Shown here: piece after piece, positions 29,846 through 41,334 of the stretch
Layout: every line of letters begins with the position of its first letter
Position numbering within the stretch: the first letter of the stretch is position 1
Source of the DNA: CAVVZJ01 sp963752755
GTDB taxonomy: Bacteria; Planctomycetota; Planctomycetia; Isosphaerales; Isosphaeraceae
Reading direction: 5' to 3'
NCBI GenBank assembly: GCA_963752755.1
Contig: CAVVZJ010000017.1
Coordinates: forward strand, 335,122-399,121
DNA: 64,000 nt
The notes under the pieces: model-generated
The model's input: only the letters and a program-made list of their open reading frames with translations
Told to the model about the DNA's origin: nothing
Database searches by the model: none
Program-made: the position numbers and the translations under genes

Positions 29846-30210
29846 TAGTACTACTCCGTTACGATCTCCTGCCGGATTTGCATTGATGCGTGACATCGGA
29901 TTTTGCAACTCTCTGATCTCTCTTGATTCGCGTCGGGTTGCATGGATGCAATTGCCAAGAATCGATCATTCGAACGATGCCGTAAATTATTGTTGGCTCA
30001 GGATGGATTCCGGGGTGGTGGCCCCCTGATGTTGGCCGTAAGTCGTTGCAGGAAAGGCGTTTAATCACCCAGAAGGCAAGAGTCTCGCCCCCGAGCCGTA
30101 AATCGCGTCCTCAACGGAAGTTACGACGAGATCGCCGAGCCACCACCCCGGAATCCATCATGAGCCTTATTGTTTTGCAATAAGTTGTACGACGTAACGG
30201 AGTAGTATTA
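29846..30210. repeat. 185-bp MITE, copy 2, split by a nested MITE
   Basis: Ends TAGTACTACTCCGTTACG (29846-29863) and CGTAACGGAGTAGTATTA (30193-30210). Subtracting the nested 172-bp element and one copy of its 8-bp target duplication leaves 185 bp, the same length as copy 1, and the joined interior aligns with it (copy 1 ccattgtc against copy 2 ttattgtt at the insertion point). Confidence 0.88.
29995..30166. repeat. Nested 172-bp MITE with 28-bp inverted ends and 8-bp target duplication
   Basis: Left end 29995-30022 begins GGCTCAGGATGGATTCCGGG; right end 30139-30166 is its complement with one mismatch in 28. Flanked by TTATTGTT at 29987-29994 and 30167-30174. No coding capacity. An 8-bp duplication with a GG tip is seen in several IS families (for example ISL3), so the parent element is not assigned. 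Confidence 0.88.
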
Positions 30211-30372
30211 GTTACTCCAAATGTTACCGGCTGCAACGCCAGAGGAACGCCATCCTCTGGCTTCCGGATTGAATCCGAGTAGGAATCGAGCCTACGGACC
30301 CTTGTTGGTGTGGTTGACGTCGGGTTGAATGGGTGGGCGACCTCCGATCGAACTCGTTGCAGGGAGATCCCG

Positions 30373-33300
30373 TTGCTTCAAGCGTGCTCGTACCTCTGTT
30401 GCCTGATGCTGTCGCAGGCCGTCCCGGACGAACCCGCGTTGCGTCTGGAGACCCATGGACCGACGACGCTCGTGACGGCGCTGGCCTTCGGACCCGGCGG
30501 TAGGACCTTGTACGAGGCCGGTTGGGACAAGGTCGTTCGGGTCTGGACCCGCGAGGATGGGCAGCCCTTTACCCTCGACGGCCCTGCGACTTATCGGGTG
30601 CCGATCGGCCCGGGACTCGACGGCGCGATCAATGCCCTGGCAGTCTCGCCCGACGGGAACTGGCTGGCGGTCGCCGGCTACGGCGTCATCGTCGAGGGGG
30701 CGGGGTTCCGGCAAACCGGCCTGGTCGTCCCGATGCAGGCGATCTCCGACTCGATGCGGAAGGACCAGGGGACGATTTACGTCTTCAACACGCGGGTCGA
30801 GCCCCGGAATGCCCGGGTTTTACGCGGGCACCTCGGGCCGGTTTTCGGACTGGCCTTCGCTCCGTCGCGGAGGGGCAAGCCGCCGCTGCTGCTCTCGGCC
30901 GGTCGTGAGCGGGAGCGGGGAAGCGCGGTGAAGCTCTGGGACGTCGAGGCCGGCGAGGAACTGGGCTCGCTGTCCTGGCCGAGCTTCGTCGCGACCCGGC
31001 CCGGCCTGGCGGTATGGCACGACGGCGACGGCCGCACGGACATCCGCGCGGCGGTCGCATGGCAGGACCGGCGGCTGCGACTCTGGGACGTCGGCGCCCG
31101 GGCCGCCGAGCGGGGAGCCGAGGACGGCCTCGGGAACAACACGTCGGTCTTTCTGCCCGATCGAAACCTCTTGTTGACCGCCAGCTTCGAACCAGAGACC
31201 CGACGGGCGATCCTTCGGGGATGGATCATCCGGGAAGCGGAGCCCCCGCGCCCCGACGATCGGCGCGTCCTTCGCTTCGCGGCGCCGGCGGGCCTGATCG
31301 AGGCGCCGAGGGCGCTGGTCGCCTTCCCGTCGAAGGAAGGTGGGCCGCTCGATCGCGCCGCCGTGATCCTGCGTGGTGCTCCTCTGCCGCAGTCGGGGGC
31401 GCAGGGCGGCTATAGCCTCGTCCTGGTCGGGCTCGGCCCGGACCGCTTCGAAACGATCGGCCCGCGACGGGCCCTCTGGCCCGATGACGGGATCATGCCG
31501 GCGCTGGCCGCCTCGCCCGACGGCCGGACCCTGGCCGTCGCGGGGAACCGGGCTCATGAAGTGCGGGTTTACGCGGTCGACGACCTCCTCGCCGGTCGGG
31601 ATGTCCCGCAGCGGCTCCGAGGAGCCGGCTCGACGTCCCGGAGCGTGGCCTTCCTCCGGAAAGGCGACGACTGGGGCTTGCGGCTTGATGATGGCCTCGT
31701 CTTCGACATCGAAGCCCGGCGGCTGACCAACGACCAGGCCGGCTGGACGGTCTCGGCGCCCTCGCTCGGCCCCTGGCGATCGTCGGTTCAGAGGGCCGGT
31801 CGGGATCGGAATGGGCGGCCGGTTCCGTGGTCGGTCGTCGTCCAGGGTGGCCAGGGAGGCCGGGTCTCGCTGGAGCCGTCCCAGAGCGTGACTGCGACTG
31901 CGCTGCGGCCCCCGAGCGGTCCGGGGCGTCGTCCGTTGGTCGCGATCGCGCACGAGGAGAACGGCGAGCCGGGTCTGGGGCTCTACGACGGGGAGAGCGG
32001 CGCACTCGTCCGACGGCTCACCGGGCACGCCGAGCGGATCGTCGCCCTGGCCTTCTCGGGTGACGGCCGCCTGCTCGCCTCCACCGCCGAGGACCGGACG
32101 GTCAAGGTCTGGAGCCTCACGGATCTCGACGCGAACTGGAACAGCCTCCGGATGCTCCGCGGCGTCTCGGCGCTCAACCGCGACGGCCAACTCGTCGTGG
32201 GGGGAGTCGATGCCGGCAAGGCGCCTGGCGTGGATCTCCGGGAGGGGGACGTCCTGAGGAATATCGTGGAGTCCGACGGCCGCCGGCTGCGCCCCCTGGG
32301 CTCGTTCGCGGACCTGCGGGACGCGCTCTCCGGGCTCGCGCCGGGGCAGGCCGTGACGCTGCTGCGGTCGCGCGGGCAGGAGCGGCCGGGATACGTGGCC
32401 GTCCGCGCGGAGCAAGGGGCCGACGAGCGGAAGCCGCTGTTCTCCCTGTTCTTGACCGGCGACGACGGCGCGGGGGGGCGATCCTGGATCGGGTGGAGCC
32501 CGCTCGGCCCGTACGAGACGAGCGATCGCGACGTCGAGCGGCTGCTCGGATGGCATGTCAACACCGGCCAGCCGGAATCGCCCGCGCGATTTGCCACGGC
32601 GGACCAGTACCGGGACCAGTTCTACCGCGAAGGCTTGCTCCGGGACTTGGTCGAGCAAGGCGCCCTTCTCCCTCCGAAGCCGCCACCGCCGTTTCCCCGG
32701 CCGGGGCTGTCGCTGCTGCTCGACCCGTCTGGTCAGCCCGACGACCGGGGGATGATCGAGTTGCGGCGCCCGCCCGACTCGATCGGCCTGATGATCACCG
32801 ACAATCGCCCGCCGGAGGATGGGATCGAGGCCGTCCGCTGGCAAATCGATGACGCGCCGGCAAGGCCCCTGTCGAGGGCCGAGGATGGCATCTGGACGGC
32901 CGACGCCTCCGATCCGCCCTGGGGCCGGGGCATCCATCGCGTTCGCGCGACGCTTCGCACCAGGGAGGCGACGCCGCAAGAATTCCACGACGAGCGGCTC
33001 GTCCGGCTCCAGCCGCCGCCGCCCGAGATCGACGAGGGCCGGCTGCAGGATCGTCCTCCGGTCGTGGAGGAGCCGGTCTATCGCTTCCGCGCCTTGATCC
33101 GGCCGCTCGGTGGGCCGGCCGACATCCGCTTGATTCGCCGCATCGGCGAGACGGAGCGGCTGGAGAAGCGCTGGGAGAGGGTCAGTGGACCGACGTCGAT
33201 CGACGAGCAGGTGACTCTGGGCGAGGGGTCGAACGTTCTGGAACTGATCGCCGTCAATGCCGACGCCTTGCGCGGCTTCGAGGAAGAAGAAACGGCCCGC

Positions 33301-35756
33301 CGGTCCTGGACGATCACCTACAGCCGCAAGCCGGTCCCGCCGCCGAGGATCGAACTGGCCACATTGAGGCCTCTGGAGGGTAGCGGGGAGCCGATTCCGG
33401 CCGATCCATCCGGGCCGATTGTCGTGTCTTCGCCGCGGGTCCGGCTAGAGGGCCGGATCGTGGGCGAGGAACCCCTGTCGAGCGCGGAGCGGCTCGACGG
33501 CGAGGGGGCCGAGAGTCGGCCACTTGTGGGGTTCGTGGCGGGGCAGGGCAAGTCCTTCGAGGTGTCGGAGGCGCTGGACCTCAAACCGGGCGTTCAGTCC
33601 TACCGCCTCCGCACTCGGGCTGGTGACAGCGAGGCGGCCGAGGGCCGCCTGACGATCCTGTATCGGCCCCGCTTGCCCGAGGTGAGGAATCTGGCCCTCG
33701 ACCCTTCCGAGGCGGTCCTCGACGGTGAGCCCGGAGGCCCGACCCCGGCGGTTCGGCTGACGGCCGACCTGGTCCCACCGAGCGATCCGCAGCCCTTCCG
33801 GGCTGTGGTCCTGGTCCACGAGCAGGAGCGGCCGGTACCGCGCCCGGTTCGAGGAACCGGCCGGTACGCTGGAGGCGACGATTCCCCTCCAGCCGGGCGA
33901 CAATCCGATCCGGGTCCGCCTGGAAAACGAGTGGGGTGTGTCGTACACGACCGAGCCGGTCCACGTGACCTACCGTCGGCTCCCGAAGGTGCTGAGCGTC
34001 GAGCGTCCGGAGGTCAGGCGATCGGCCGTCGGCGGACGTCCGCGCCGTGGTCGCGTCGTGGGACGACCTGCCGCCAACCCGGGCGCAGGTGGAAGTCGAG
34101 GGAGCAGAAGGAACTCCGCCGACGATCCTCGACGACGTCGAGATCCGGCGGGAGGGGGAATCCTGGGTTGTGTCGGCCGACGGCGTGCCGTTGTTCGAGG
34201 GGACGAACAGCCTGATGGTCTGGGCCTGGAACGGCGACGGCCGATGCCGGGAGCCGGGCACCGTGGCGGGGCTGATGTACCGGAAGCCCCTGCCTCCGAA
34301 GCCGGTGGTCGAGTTCCTCGACCCGGCTCGGGATGCCCAGGTCGAACAGGCCGAACGGACCGTCCGCTACCGGGTGCACTCGACCAGCCCACTCCGACGC
34401 GTCGAGCTGGTTCGCGAGGCCTGGCCGGCGAGCGGACGGTGCTGCAAGCCGTTGACGGTCGGCGACCTGGTGAAGAATGCCAGGAACGGGTTCGAGGTGT
34501 CGGAAGGAACCGGTCGTGGTGCTCGAACCCGGGCGAGAATCACCTTCGGGTGGTCGCCGTCAATCGAGGGGGGCGAGGCCGTCGCGTCGCTCGTGATCAG
34601 CTATGTCCCGCCGCCGGTCCGCGTTGTGATTGACCGGGTCAAGCCGAAGTCGGGCCGGGATCCCGCGATCCAGCCGACGGTGATGTCAGATAACCGCTTC
34701 GCGTTCCCCGAACCGATCCCGGAGGGCCAGGCGTGGCTGGAGGGTCGGGTCGTCTGGCCGGATGAAGCGTCGCAGTCGGTGGCCGAAGTGCCGCAGGTGT
34801 TGATCTGGGTCAACGGCTTCCCGCAGGGCCCCGTTGCGCTCCGGAAAGACCTCAAGCAGCCTCGGGAGCGGACCTTCCGGGCGCCGATCGTGCTCAATGG
34901 CAAGGAGAACCGCGTCGAGATCGACGTACCCGACCTGCCGCAGGTGTCCGAGGCCCGGCCGACATTCGACCTGGCCTGCCTGCAGCCCGATACCCGCCAG
35001 CGGCTGCACCTGCTGATCATCGGCGTCGGGGCGACCTCCGAGTCCCGGCTGCGGGACAGTGTGATCCAGGCCCTGCACGGCCAGCTCGTGGAGGGGTCGA
35101 GCAGTCGGTTCAAGACGCCGGCGTTCCTCGACGGCGTCATCTACGGGCCCCTCTGCGGCGATGTCCGCGAGCATCGGGTCTATGGCGAGCTTTACCGGAT
35201 TCGCAACGCCATCCGTCTTCGGCACCCGGCGCCCGATGCGCCCAATGAGGTGGTCCTGATCTACTACCAGGGCGGTGAATGGATAACCAATGACCGCGCC
35301 ACCCATCTGCGGCTTCGGAAGGGCCAGGGGACGTCCGCCTTCGACACGATCCCGATCAAGTCGCTGGTCGCGATCTTCCGCGACACCCCCGCGGCGAAGG
35401 TCTTCTTGCTGGACGTGACCCGTCCCGCCGACGCTCAGCCGGTGCCGCTCGACCCCCACGTCGGCCTGCTCCGCACCGCCTGGTTGCGGCCGACCGGCGA
35501 CACGGCCGAGCCGGCCGGCGACACCTGGCTCATCTCCTCGCTGGAGGAGGCCACCTCCCGCTTCCGGACGCTGGACGCCGTCGCCTCGGCGATCGAGAGC
35601 AGCTACGGCATGGTCAAGGACAGCCACCCCGACCTCCGGCTCGACACCATGCTGCCCCTCAGCCTCTCCCAGCTCATCATTGGCCAGCCGGCCGGACCTG
35701 GCGAACCGGCAAAAGCGCCAGAATCGCTGCATCAGGCGCCCGTCCCGCGTCGATAA
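30373..35756 (+). pseudogene. Giant WD40 / caspase-like (catalytically degenerate) protein, frame breaks in middle
   Basis: About 1795 codons; starts TTG 30373 with AGGGAG six bases upstream and a short leader LLQACSYLCCLMLSQAVP. WD40 repeats occupy about 15-420 and 540-610 (TLVTALAFGPGGRTLYEAGW; RIVALAFSGDGRLLASTAED, RTVKVWSL). A PDZ-like segment follows (GVDLREGDVLRNIVESDGRR), then WIGWSPLGPYETSDRDVERL, usual in planctomycete WD40-caspase proteins. Ig-like strands fill about 830-1480. The C-terminal ~270 residues have the caspase-fold order: RLHLLIIGVGATSESRLRDS, EVVLIYYQGGEW, AKVFLLDVTRPAD. In active C14 peptidases the last two blocks read about YYSGHG and LLDACRSG; here catalytic His is replaced by Gly and Cys by Thr/Val. 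The break-prone part is 33840-34520 (at least four breaks); the rest reads cleanly. Confidence 0.72.
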
Positions 35757-35877
35757 GGGTGCCGTCAAGACGGAGTTTTACTCCGAGGCTCGATTCCTTC
35801 ACGAGGAAGAAGGCGACCACGGCCGGCCACGCGTCGTTCCGGTCGGTGCGCGGTTCTCGACGGACCGGGAGGGTGTG

Positions 35878-37223
35878 ATGGTGAGACGAGGTCGGGTCGT
35901 CCCGAACCTGAAGACGATGCTCGCTGGCGTCTCGCTCGCCCTCGCGGCGGCGGGCGGGTCGGCCGCGCGGGGACAGGAGTTCGATCTGGGAGGCGAGCCG
36001 ATCCGCATCGCCCAGTCGCCCCAGATCCCGATCCGGCCCGGAGGGCCGTCGATCGCCCCACCGAGCCCGTTCGGCGCGTTGGAGCCGGCTCCCCTGGGCA
36101 TGTCCGCGCCTTACGCGATGCCGACCGCGCCGGGGGCCGGGATAGGTCAGCCGCCCTCGCCGTACGCGGCGGCTGCGCCTCCGTCGTTGACCCCGTCGCC
36201 CACGGACCTAGCCTCAGTTTTCGGTCCCGAGCAGTTCGGCGCGGGGGCGGGCAGAACGTCGCTATCGCCGACAACGTCGGCTACATCGATTCGGCCATCA
36301 TCCGGAGCCGCTTCCGGTTCCGCTACGACGACGCGTACGGCAACAACCGGCCCGACCGCGCCGAGTACTTCTATGCCAAGTGCGGCTGCTTCAACAGCCT
36401 ACCCGTCCTGATGACCAATCCCTCGATGTTCGACCCCAAGGCCCGTGGTCCGAAGCATGCCGTCCCGACGATCCTGACTCCCGGCGGTCGGCCGATCACC
36501 ACGCCGTTCGAGTCCAACGTGGATTACCAGAGCGTCAGCCCCTACCTGGAGTACGCACCGACGCGCAACTTCTCCGCCTTCATGGAACTGCCCGTCCGCT
36601 TCCTCAACCCGACGCTCAACGCCAACGCCAACGGGTTCTCCGACATGAACCTGGGCTTCAAGTACGCCTTCATCGCCAACCCGGACCAGTTCTACACCTT
36701 CCAGTTCCGCACGTACGTCCCGACCGGCGATGCCGACCGCGGCCTGGGCACCGGGCACCCGAGCGTCGAGCCGGGCCTGCTGGTCTTCCAACGGCTCACG
36801 GATCGCCTGTACTTCAGCGGCGAGTTCCTCGACTGGATCCCGATCCGGGGGTCGAACTACGCGGGCAACATCCTCACCTACGGCATGGGCCTGACGTACA
36901 ACATCGTCCTGACCGACACGTTCCGCGTCGCCCCGGTCAACGAGTTCGTCGGCTGGACGATCCTGAGCGGGAAGAAGTCGAACCCTGGCGACCCGGCCTC
37001 GGCCGCGGGCATGGCCGCCGGCGCCGGCACGGCCAGCGCCGTGGGGGATACGATCGTCAACTACAAGATCGGCCTCCGCTTCGGCCTCGGCGACTACAGC
37101 CGCGCCGGTGGCGGCAGCGGCCTCAACGACCGCCACAGCATCTACATCGGCTACGGCACCAACTTGACGGGCGATCATTGGTATCGCGATATTTTCCGAT
37201 TGGAATACAACTTCTGGTTCTGA
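35878..37223 (+). pseudogene. Outer-membrane beta-barrel protein, one frame break
   Basis: Starts MVRRGRVVPNLKTMLAGVSL with a signal peptide ending SAARGQEF; GGAGGG lies four bases before ATG. A proline-rich region (residues 45-120) precedes the barrel. In the next frame from about 36260 the text continues NVAIADNVGYIDSAIIRSRF, FRFRYDDAYGNNRPDRAEYF, then alternating amphipathic strands (VSPYLEYAPTRNFSAFMELP; GFKYAFIANPDQFYTFQFRT) and the C-terminal IFRLEYNFWF, the terminal aromatic beta-signal of outer-membrane proteins. It lies 121 bp after the WD40 protein on the same strand. Substrate unknown. Confidence 0.72.
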
Positions 37224-37230
37224 CCGACCC

Positions 37231-37251
37231 GAGGCCGGATTTCCGGGCCTC
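37231..37251 (+). terminator. Hairpin just after the barrel gene
   Basis: GAGGCC-GG-attt-CC-g-GGCCTC begins seven bases after the stop codon; one bulged base, no T-tract. Confidence 0.4.
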
Positions 37252-37376
37252 TCCGCTCCCCGCGCGGCCGTTCTCTGTTAGGATGGGTCTGTTGGGACGA
37301 GGGCCGAACCGCGCGAGCGGGCCTCGGGTGGTCGGTCCTGCGTCGAGGAGCGGCCGACCACGCGGGGACTCGGACG

Positions 37377-39671
37377 ATGGCCCACGGGGAAAAGCACGCC
37401 GACGACGCGCCCGACCGTCACGTTGACCGCTCGGGGACGGTGGGGTACATCACCTCATTCCGAGCGGGGCGTGACCCGACGGCGCCCATCCCCCTCAATC
37501 CGGACAGGATCACGCCGCCCAGATCCGCGGTCCGGGACGCAGGACACCCCCCGAGATCCGGACGGCTCGGACTCCGCGGAGCGCGATTGGGGGCCCGGCC
37601 TGGCGGACGGCCCGCTCACGCCCGGCCAGGTCCTCTTCGGCAAGTATCAGGTCGTCGATCAGCTAGGCCAGGGGGGCATGGGGACGGTCTGGAGGGTCCG
37701 GCATACCGAGCTGGACGTGGAGCGGGCGCTGAAGCTGATCGTCTCCGGCGTCGCGTTCGACCCGGAGATGCGGGCCCGGTTCCGCCGCGAGGCGCGGGCC
37801 ATGGCCCGCTTCTCCCATCCCAACTCCGTCGCGGTCCACGACGCCGACGCCCGGCCGAACAGCGCCGTCGCCTTCATCGAGATGGATTACGTCCGGGGCC
37901 GGAGCCTCAAGGCGATCCTGGAGCCCGGCGTCCCGATGCCGCTCGACTGGACGGCGCGGATCCTCGACCAGCTCTGCGACGTCCTCCAGGTGGCCCACGA
38001 GCACCGGATCGTCCACCGCGACCTCAAGCCGGCCAACCTGATGCTCATCGACGGCCGGCCGCCCGGTCAGGAGGTGCTGAAGGTCCTCGACTTCGGCATC
38101 GCCAAGTTCCTGGAGGTCGAGGGGGGCGACGGCGACGAGAACCTGACCCAGCAGGGCTACCTGCTGGGCACGCCCCAGTACATGAGCCCCGAGCAGGTCG
38201 TGGGCGACCCGGCGGGGATCGACGCCCGCAGCGACATCTACGCCGTCGGCCTCATCCTCTACGAGTTGTTGACCGGCCACCGGCCGTTCGAGGGGGGGTG
38301 CTACCGCCTCCGCGCCGAGCAATTGAACGGCGTCCCGCCGCCGTTCGCGGCGCGGAACCCGAAGGTGAAGGTCTCGGCCGGGGTGGAGCGGCTGGTCCTG
38401 CGCTGCCTGGAGAAGGACCCCGAGCAGCGGCCCCAGTCGGCCCGGGAGCTGGCCAAGGAGTTCCGCCGCCTGGCCCGCGCCGGCGCCGCCGCCCGCCCGG
38501 AACGGGGCGGTACGTCCTCGTTCCGGCCCTGGTCGTGGCGGCGATCCTGGGTGGGGTGTCGGCCTGGACGCTCTGGCCCGCCCGGCCGGGCCTCCGCGTC
38601 CTCGCCCGTCTCTGACGTTCCGGGCCGGCGACGACGCCAGCGTCGGCGTGACCGTGTCCCTCCCTGGGACAGCCGCCCCCTCGGTCGAGGTGCCGGACGG
38701 CTTGAGGGTCGCCAAGGCCCCCGTCTCGATGGGCAACGGCTTCTGGCAATTCCAGGTGTCCGCCGACCCCGACCCGAATACCCCGCCCGGCCCGCGGCCC
38801 CTCACGTTCCGCAACCGCGCGGACGGCCGGAACGAGGCGAAGACGCTCCCCGTGACGATCGAGCCGGCGCGGGTCGATCTCCCGCCGCTGACGTCGCCGA
38901 ACCTCACTGCCCACCTGCCCCCACCCGACGGCGTCTTCGCCCGCCCGGCCGGCGCCAGGCTTCGCCTCGTCGAGGGCAAGATCTGTCCCGAGCGGATCGA
39001 CCGCGTGCTGGAGGACGGGACCCGCGTGGCCTTCCTCCTGATCCCTCGTCGGACCGACGAGCTCGGACCGAGCTCGTATTACATCATGGAAAACAAGGTC
39101 TGGAACGGGCTCTACCGGAAGTTGGTCCAGGCCAGGGGCGACTCTTCCTGTCAGCCCGTCCCCGGCCCGGAGTCCGGCGAGGATTGGGAGCGGCTCCCCG
39201 CCACGAACATGTCCGTGCGGGATGCCCACGAGTTCGCCCACTGGCTCGGCGGCCCGAACGCCCACCTCCCGTCCCGCGAACAATGGGACAAGGCCGCCGG
39301 CCTCTACGACGATCACTGGAAAATCCGGACCGGGCCGATCGCCCCCGACTGGGACCCGCAGCAGCCCGGATCGGTGGCCATCAACCTGGACCACGCCGCT
39401 ACCCGTCGGCTCCGCCCCCGGCGACAGGAGCCTCTTCGGATGCCGCGACATGGCCGGCAACGGCCTGGAATGGACCAGGGACTGGACCGACGGCCGCTCC
39501 TGGCCGGCCGATCCCAGCACCCCTCAGGAGATGGTCCATCTTCGCGGTCAGGACTTCATCGAGACACTCCCTCTGACCCTCGACGAGTTGGCGGAGGACC
39601 GAGCTCTCCCTCCCGAGGCTAATCGCCGGGTTGGCTTCCGCCTCGTTATCGAGATCCGGCGCGACAATTGA
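37377..39671 (+). pseudogene. Ser/Thr protein kinase fused to an FGE-sulfatase-like domain, frame breaks
   Basis: The Hanks-type kinase domain is intact (about residues 85-355): glycine loop LGQGGMGTVWRV, ERALKLIV (Lys), IVHRDLKPANLML (Asp), VLDFGIAKF, and GTPQYMSPEQVVGDPAGIDA. A membrane helix, YVLVPALVVAAILGGVSAWT, follows in a shifted frame near 38510, so the kinase faces the cytoplasm and the rest is outside. The C-terminal part (from 38640) has LPATNMSVRDAHEFAHWLGG, AHLPSREQWDKAAGLYDDHW, LFGCRDMAGNGLEWTRDW and RRVGFRLVIEIR, the block order of formylglycine-generating-enzyme-like domains. Breaks near 37510, 38510, 38640 and 39400. An extended -10-like TGTTAGGAT is at 37276-37284. Confidence 0.78.
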
Positions 39672-39930
39672 CCGGCCTCCATCCCAGGCTGTCAGCCCGC
39701 TGGTCGGAAGCCCGATCGCCACCTGATGTCTTGTATTTCGCGGAATCGGGCGGGAGGTGGTGCCGTCCGGGAGTCGGGGGCTCAGGGGAGCAGCTTTGGG
39801 AGAAAACGGCCAGCGGCGATCTTGATGCAGCGGGCATCGCCGGTTCGCCTCAATCGGACGTTACATAGCCTCCTGCTCTCCCGCCTCGACGACGGATCGC
39901 GAATTGCTACTCCGCTCCTGGGTTCCATTA

Positions 39931-40151
39931 ATGTACGCGGGCCGGGGCCTGCACGACCATCAGGGCTCGTCGGAGTTGCGGCTGTGGGGCTGGGCGCTGC
40001 TGCAGAACTTCCGGCCCTACGCGCCGCGTGGAAAGAGCCCTCAGGTCTTTGAGAGCCCGGCTCATCGGCTCAATGGCAAGCGTTACCATGAGCACTGGCT
40101 CCACAACTTGATGGCAACGACCTCACTGATGGGCTTCAGAAACCCCAAACC
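39931..40151 (+). pseudogene. Transposase-associated C-terminal fragment
   Basis: Reads MYAGRGLHDHQGSSELRLWG, WALLQNFRPYAPRGKSPQVF and SPAHRLNGKRYHEHWLHNLM. I recall this end type from planctomycete transposase-like ORFs but cannot name the family. It has no start or catalytic region here. Between 39672 and 39930 nothing is seen. Confidence 0.35.
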
Positions 40152-40169
40152 TGCAATCCGGCCTGACGG

Positions 40170-40860
40170 CCGTCTTCGGTTGCAACACGGCCGACCGCAA
40201 GGCCGAGACCTGGAAGGCGGAATTGGTCCCGTTCTCCCGCCCGGAGTTCGCCTTCTCCGACGCCGCCAAGGGGATCGCCGCGGCTGTGGAGCGGGTGGCC
40301 ACGGCACGTCACGGCGGGGCCGATGCCGCATCCGAGCCGACGCGGGAACACGGCCTGGACGTCTTCCATACGAAGCGGGAGGCGCGACGCGTCCTGGCCT
40401 GCCACTGGCGTCACGCCGAGGCCGCCTGGGATGCGGCGGAGGCAGCCGACGCCCGCGTCACCCGAGCCCGCCAGCAGGGCCTCGAGGCGCGGGGCCCGGC
40501 GGGTCCGGCCCGCGCCGCCTGGCGGAAGGCGGCCGTGGCGTTGAAGCGGGTCGAGGACCTGGAAGGGGTCTGGCGACGGGCCCAGGCCGCCTTGGAGTTG
40601 TTCCGCCCCGACGGCCGATTCAACGACCACGCCATCGCGGAAGCCGAGATCGCGGCGGCGTTGCCCGGCTTGCCCGGCGCCGACGAGGTCAAGGTCCTCA
40701 ACTTCCTGCGAGATGATCGGAGCCTGGCGTTCCTGGACCGGATGCACCGCCTCCTGGAGTCGGCCGAGCCGAGAAGTGATTGGCGCGAGGCGATGGCCTG
40801 GCGTTGGTGGCTGCGACACCGCCGGTCGACGGCGTCGGACCCGGTGAAAACGCTGGTCCA
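40170..40860 (+). pseudogene. Transposase-like fragment rich in helical repeats
   Basis: Reads VPFSRPEFAFSDAAKGIAAA, HGLDVFHTKREARRVLACHW, RRAQAALELFRPDGRFNDHA and FLDRMHRLLESAEPRSDWRE with AMAWRWWLRHRRSTASDPVK. The FAFSDAAKGI block has the look of a catalytic Asp segment. Text ends abruptly near 40860 where an IS4-type sequence takes over; the C-terminus is missing. Family not named; I recognise the pattern only as a planctomycete transposase type. Confidence 0.4.
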
Positions 40861-40944
40861 GCCGAATGAGACAGTGCCCGGCTCTGATGGGGGAGCGGGC
40901 CCACTTCCCGTCGCCCCTACGGAGCCAGACCGATGCGACACCCC

Positions 40945-41215
40945 GCGCACGGACGTCTTCCGGCAGGTCAACTTGCTTCGCCGGCAGTTCCTCCAGCAGG
41001 CGGACTTCCCCTTCGCCGACGTCCTCTCATCGGCGGGGCTCGCAGAGGCACTCCGGGAGATCCCCTCCCGCTGAAAGATTGCATCTTCACTCCCTTGATC
41101 ACCATCTGGGTCTTCCTCGGCCAAGTGCTCAGCGCTGACCAGTCGTGCCGCGCCGCAGTGGCCCGGCTGATCGCGCATCGGGATAAGGTCAATAGTTGTG
41201 GCCGGGGATTGTTCA
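40945..41215 (+). pseudogene. IS4-type transposase, N-terminal fragment
   Basis: Reads VFRQVNLLRRQFLQQADFPF and LSSAGLAEALREI, then in the next frame LKDCIFTPLITIWVFLGQVL, SADQSCRAAVARLIAHR. This hydrophobic LITIWVFLGQVLSAD stretch is typical of the start of one IS4 group. Truncated after about 90 codons by the IS701-type piece. Confidence 0.5.
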
Positions 41216-41334
41216 GGCGGCGGGTTTCTCCTTGATGCCGTCGATGAAAACCACCCCCTGGATGACCGCGGCCAGCCGCGGCGAACCGTTCAACGATCGC
41301 CAACTCCTGGATGCCGAATCCAGCAGCTTGAAGA

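Noticed and set aside
28377..30210. CRISPR-like repeat array
   Set aside because: Only two copies, 185 bp each, with inverted ends and a nested element: MITEs, not direct repeats with spacers.
19373..30210. Genomic island with tRNA-Asn as attachment site
   Set aside because: No repeat of the tRNA 3' end was found downstream and no integrase lies next to the tRNA; the cluster is a pile of separate ISs.
30820..32988. 722-codon minus-strand open frame
   Set aside because: Antisense of the WD40 protein; low-complexity Arg/Pro/Gly text without domains.
35035..35756. Active caspase/CHAT peptidase call for the WD40 protein
   Set aside because: The His and Cys positions expected in SGHG and DACRSG are not His or Cys.
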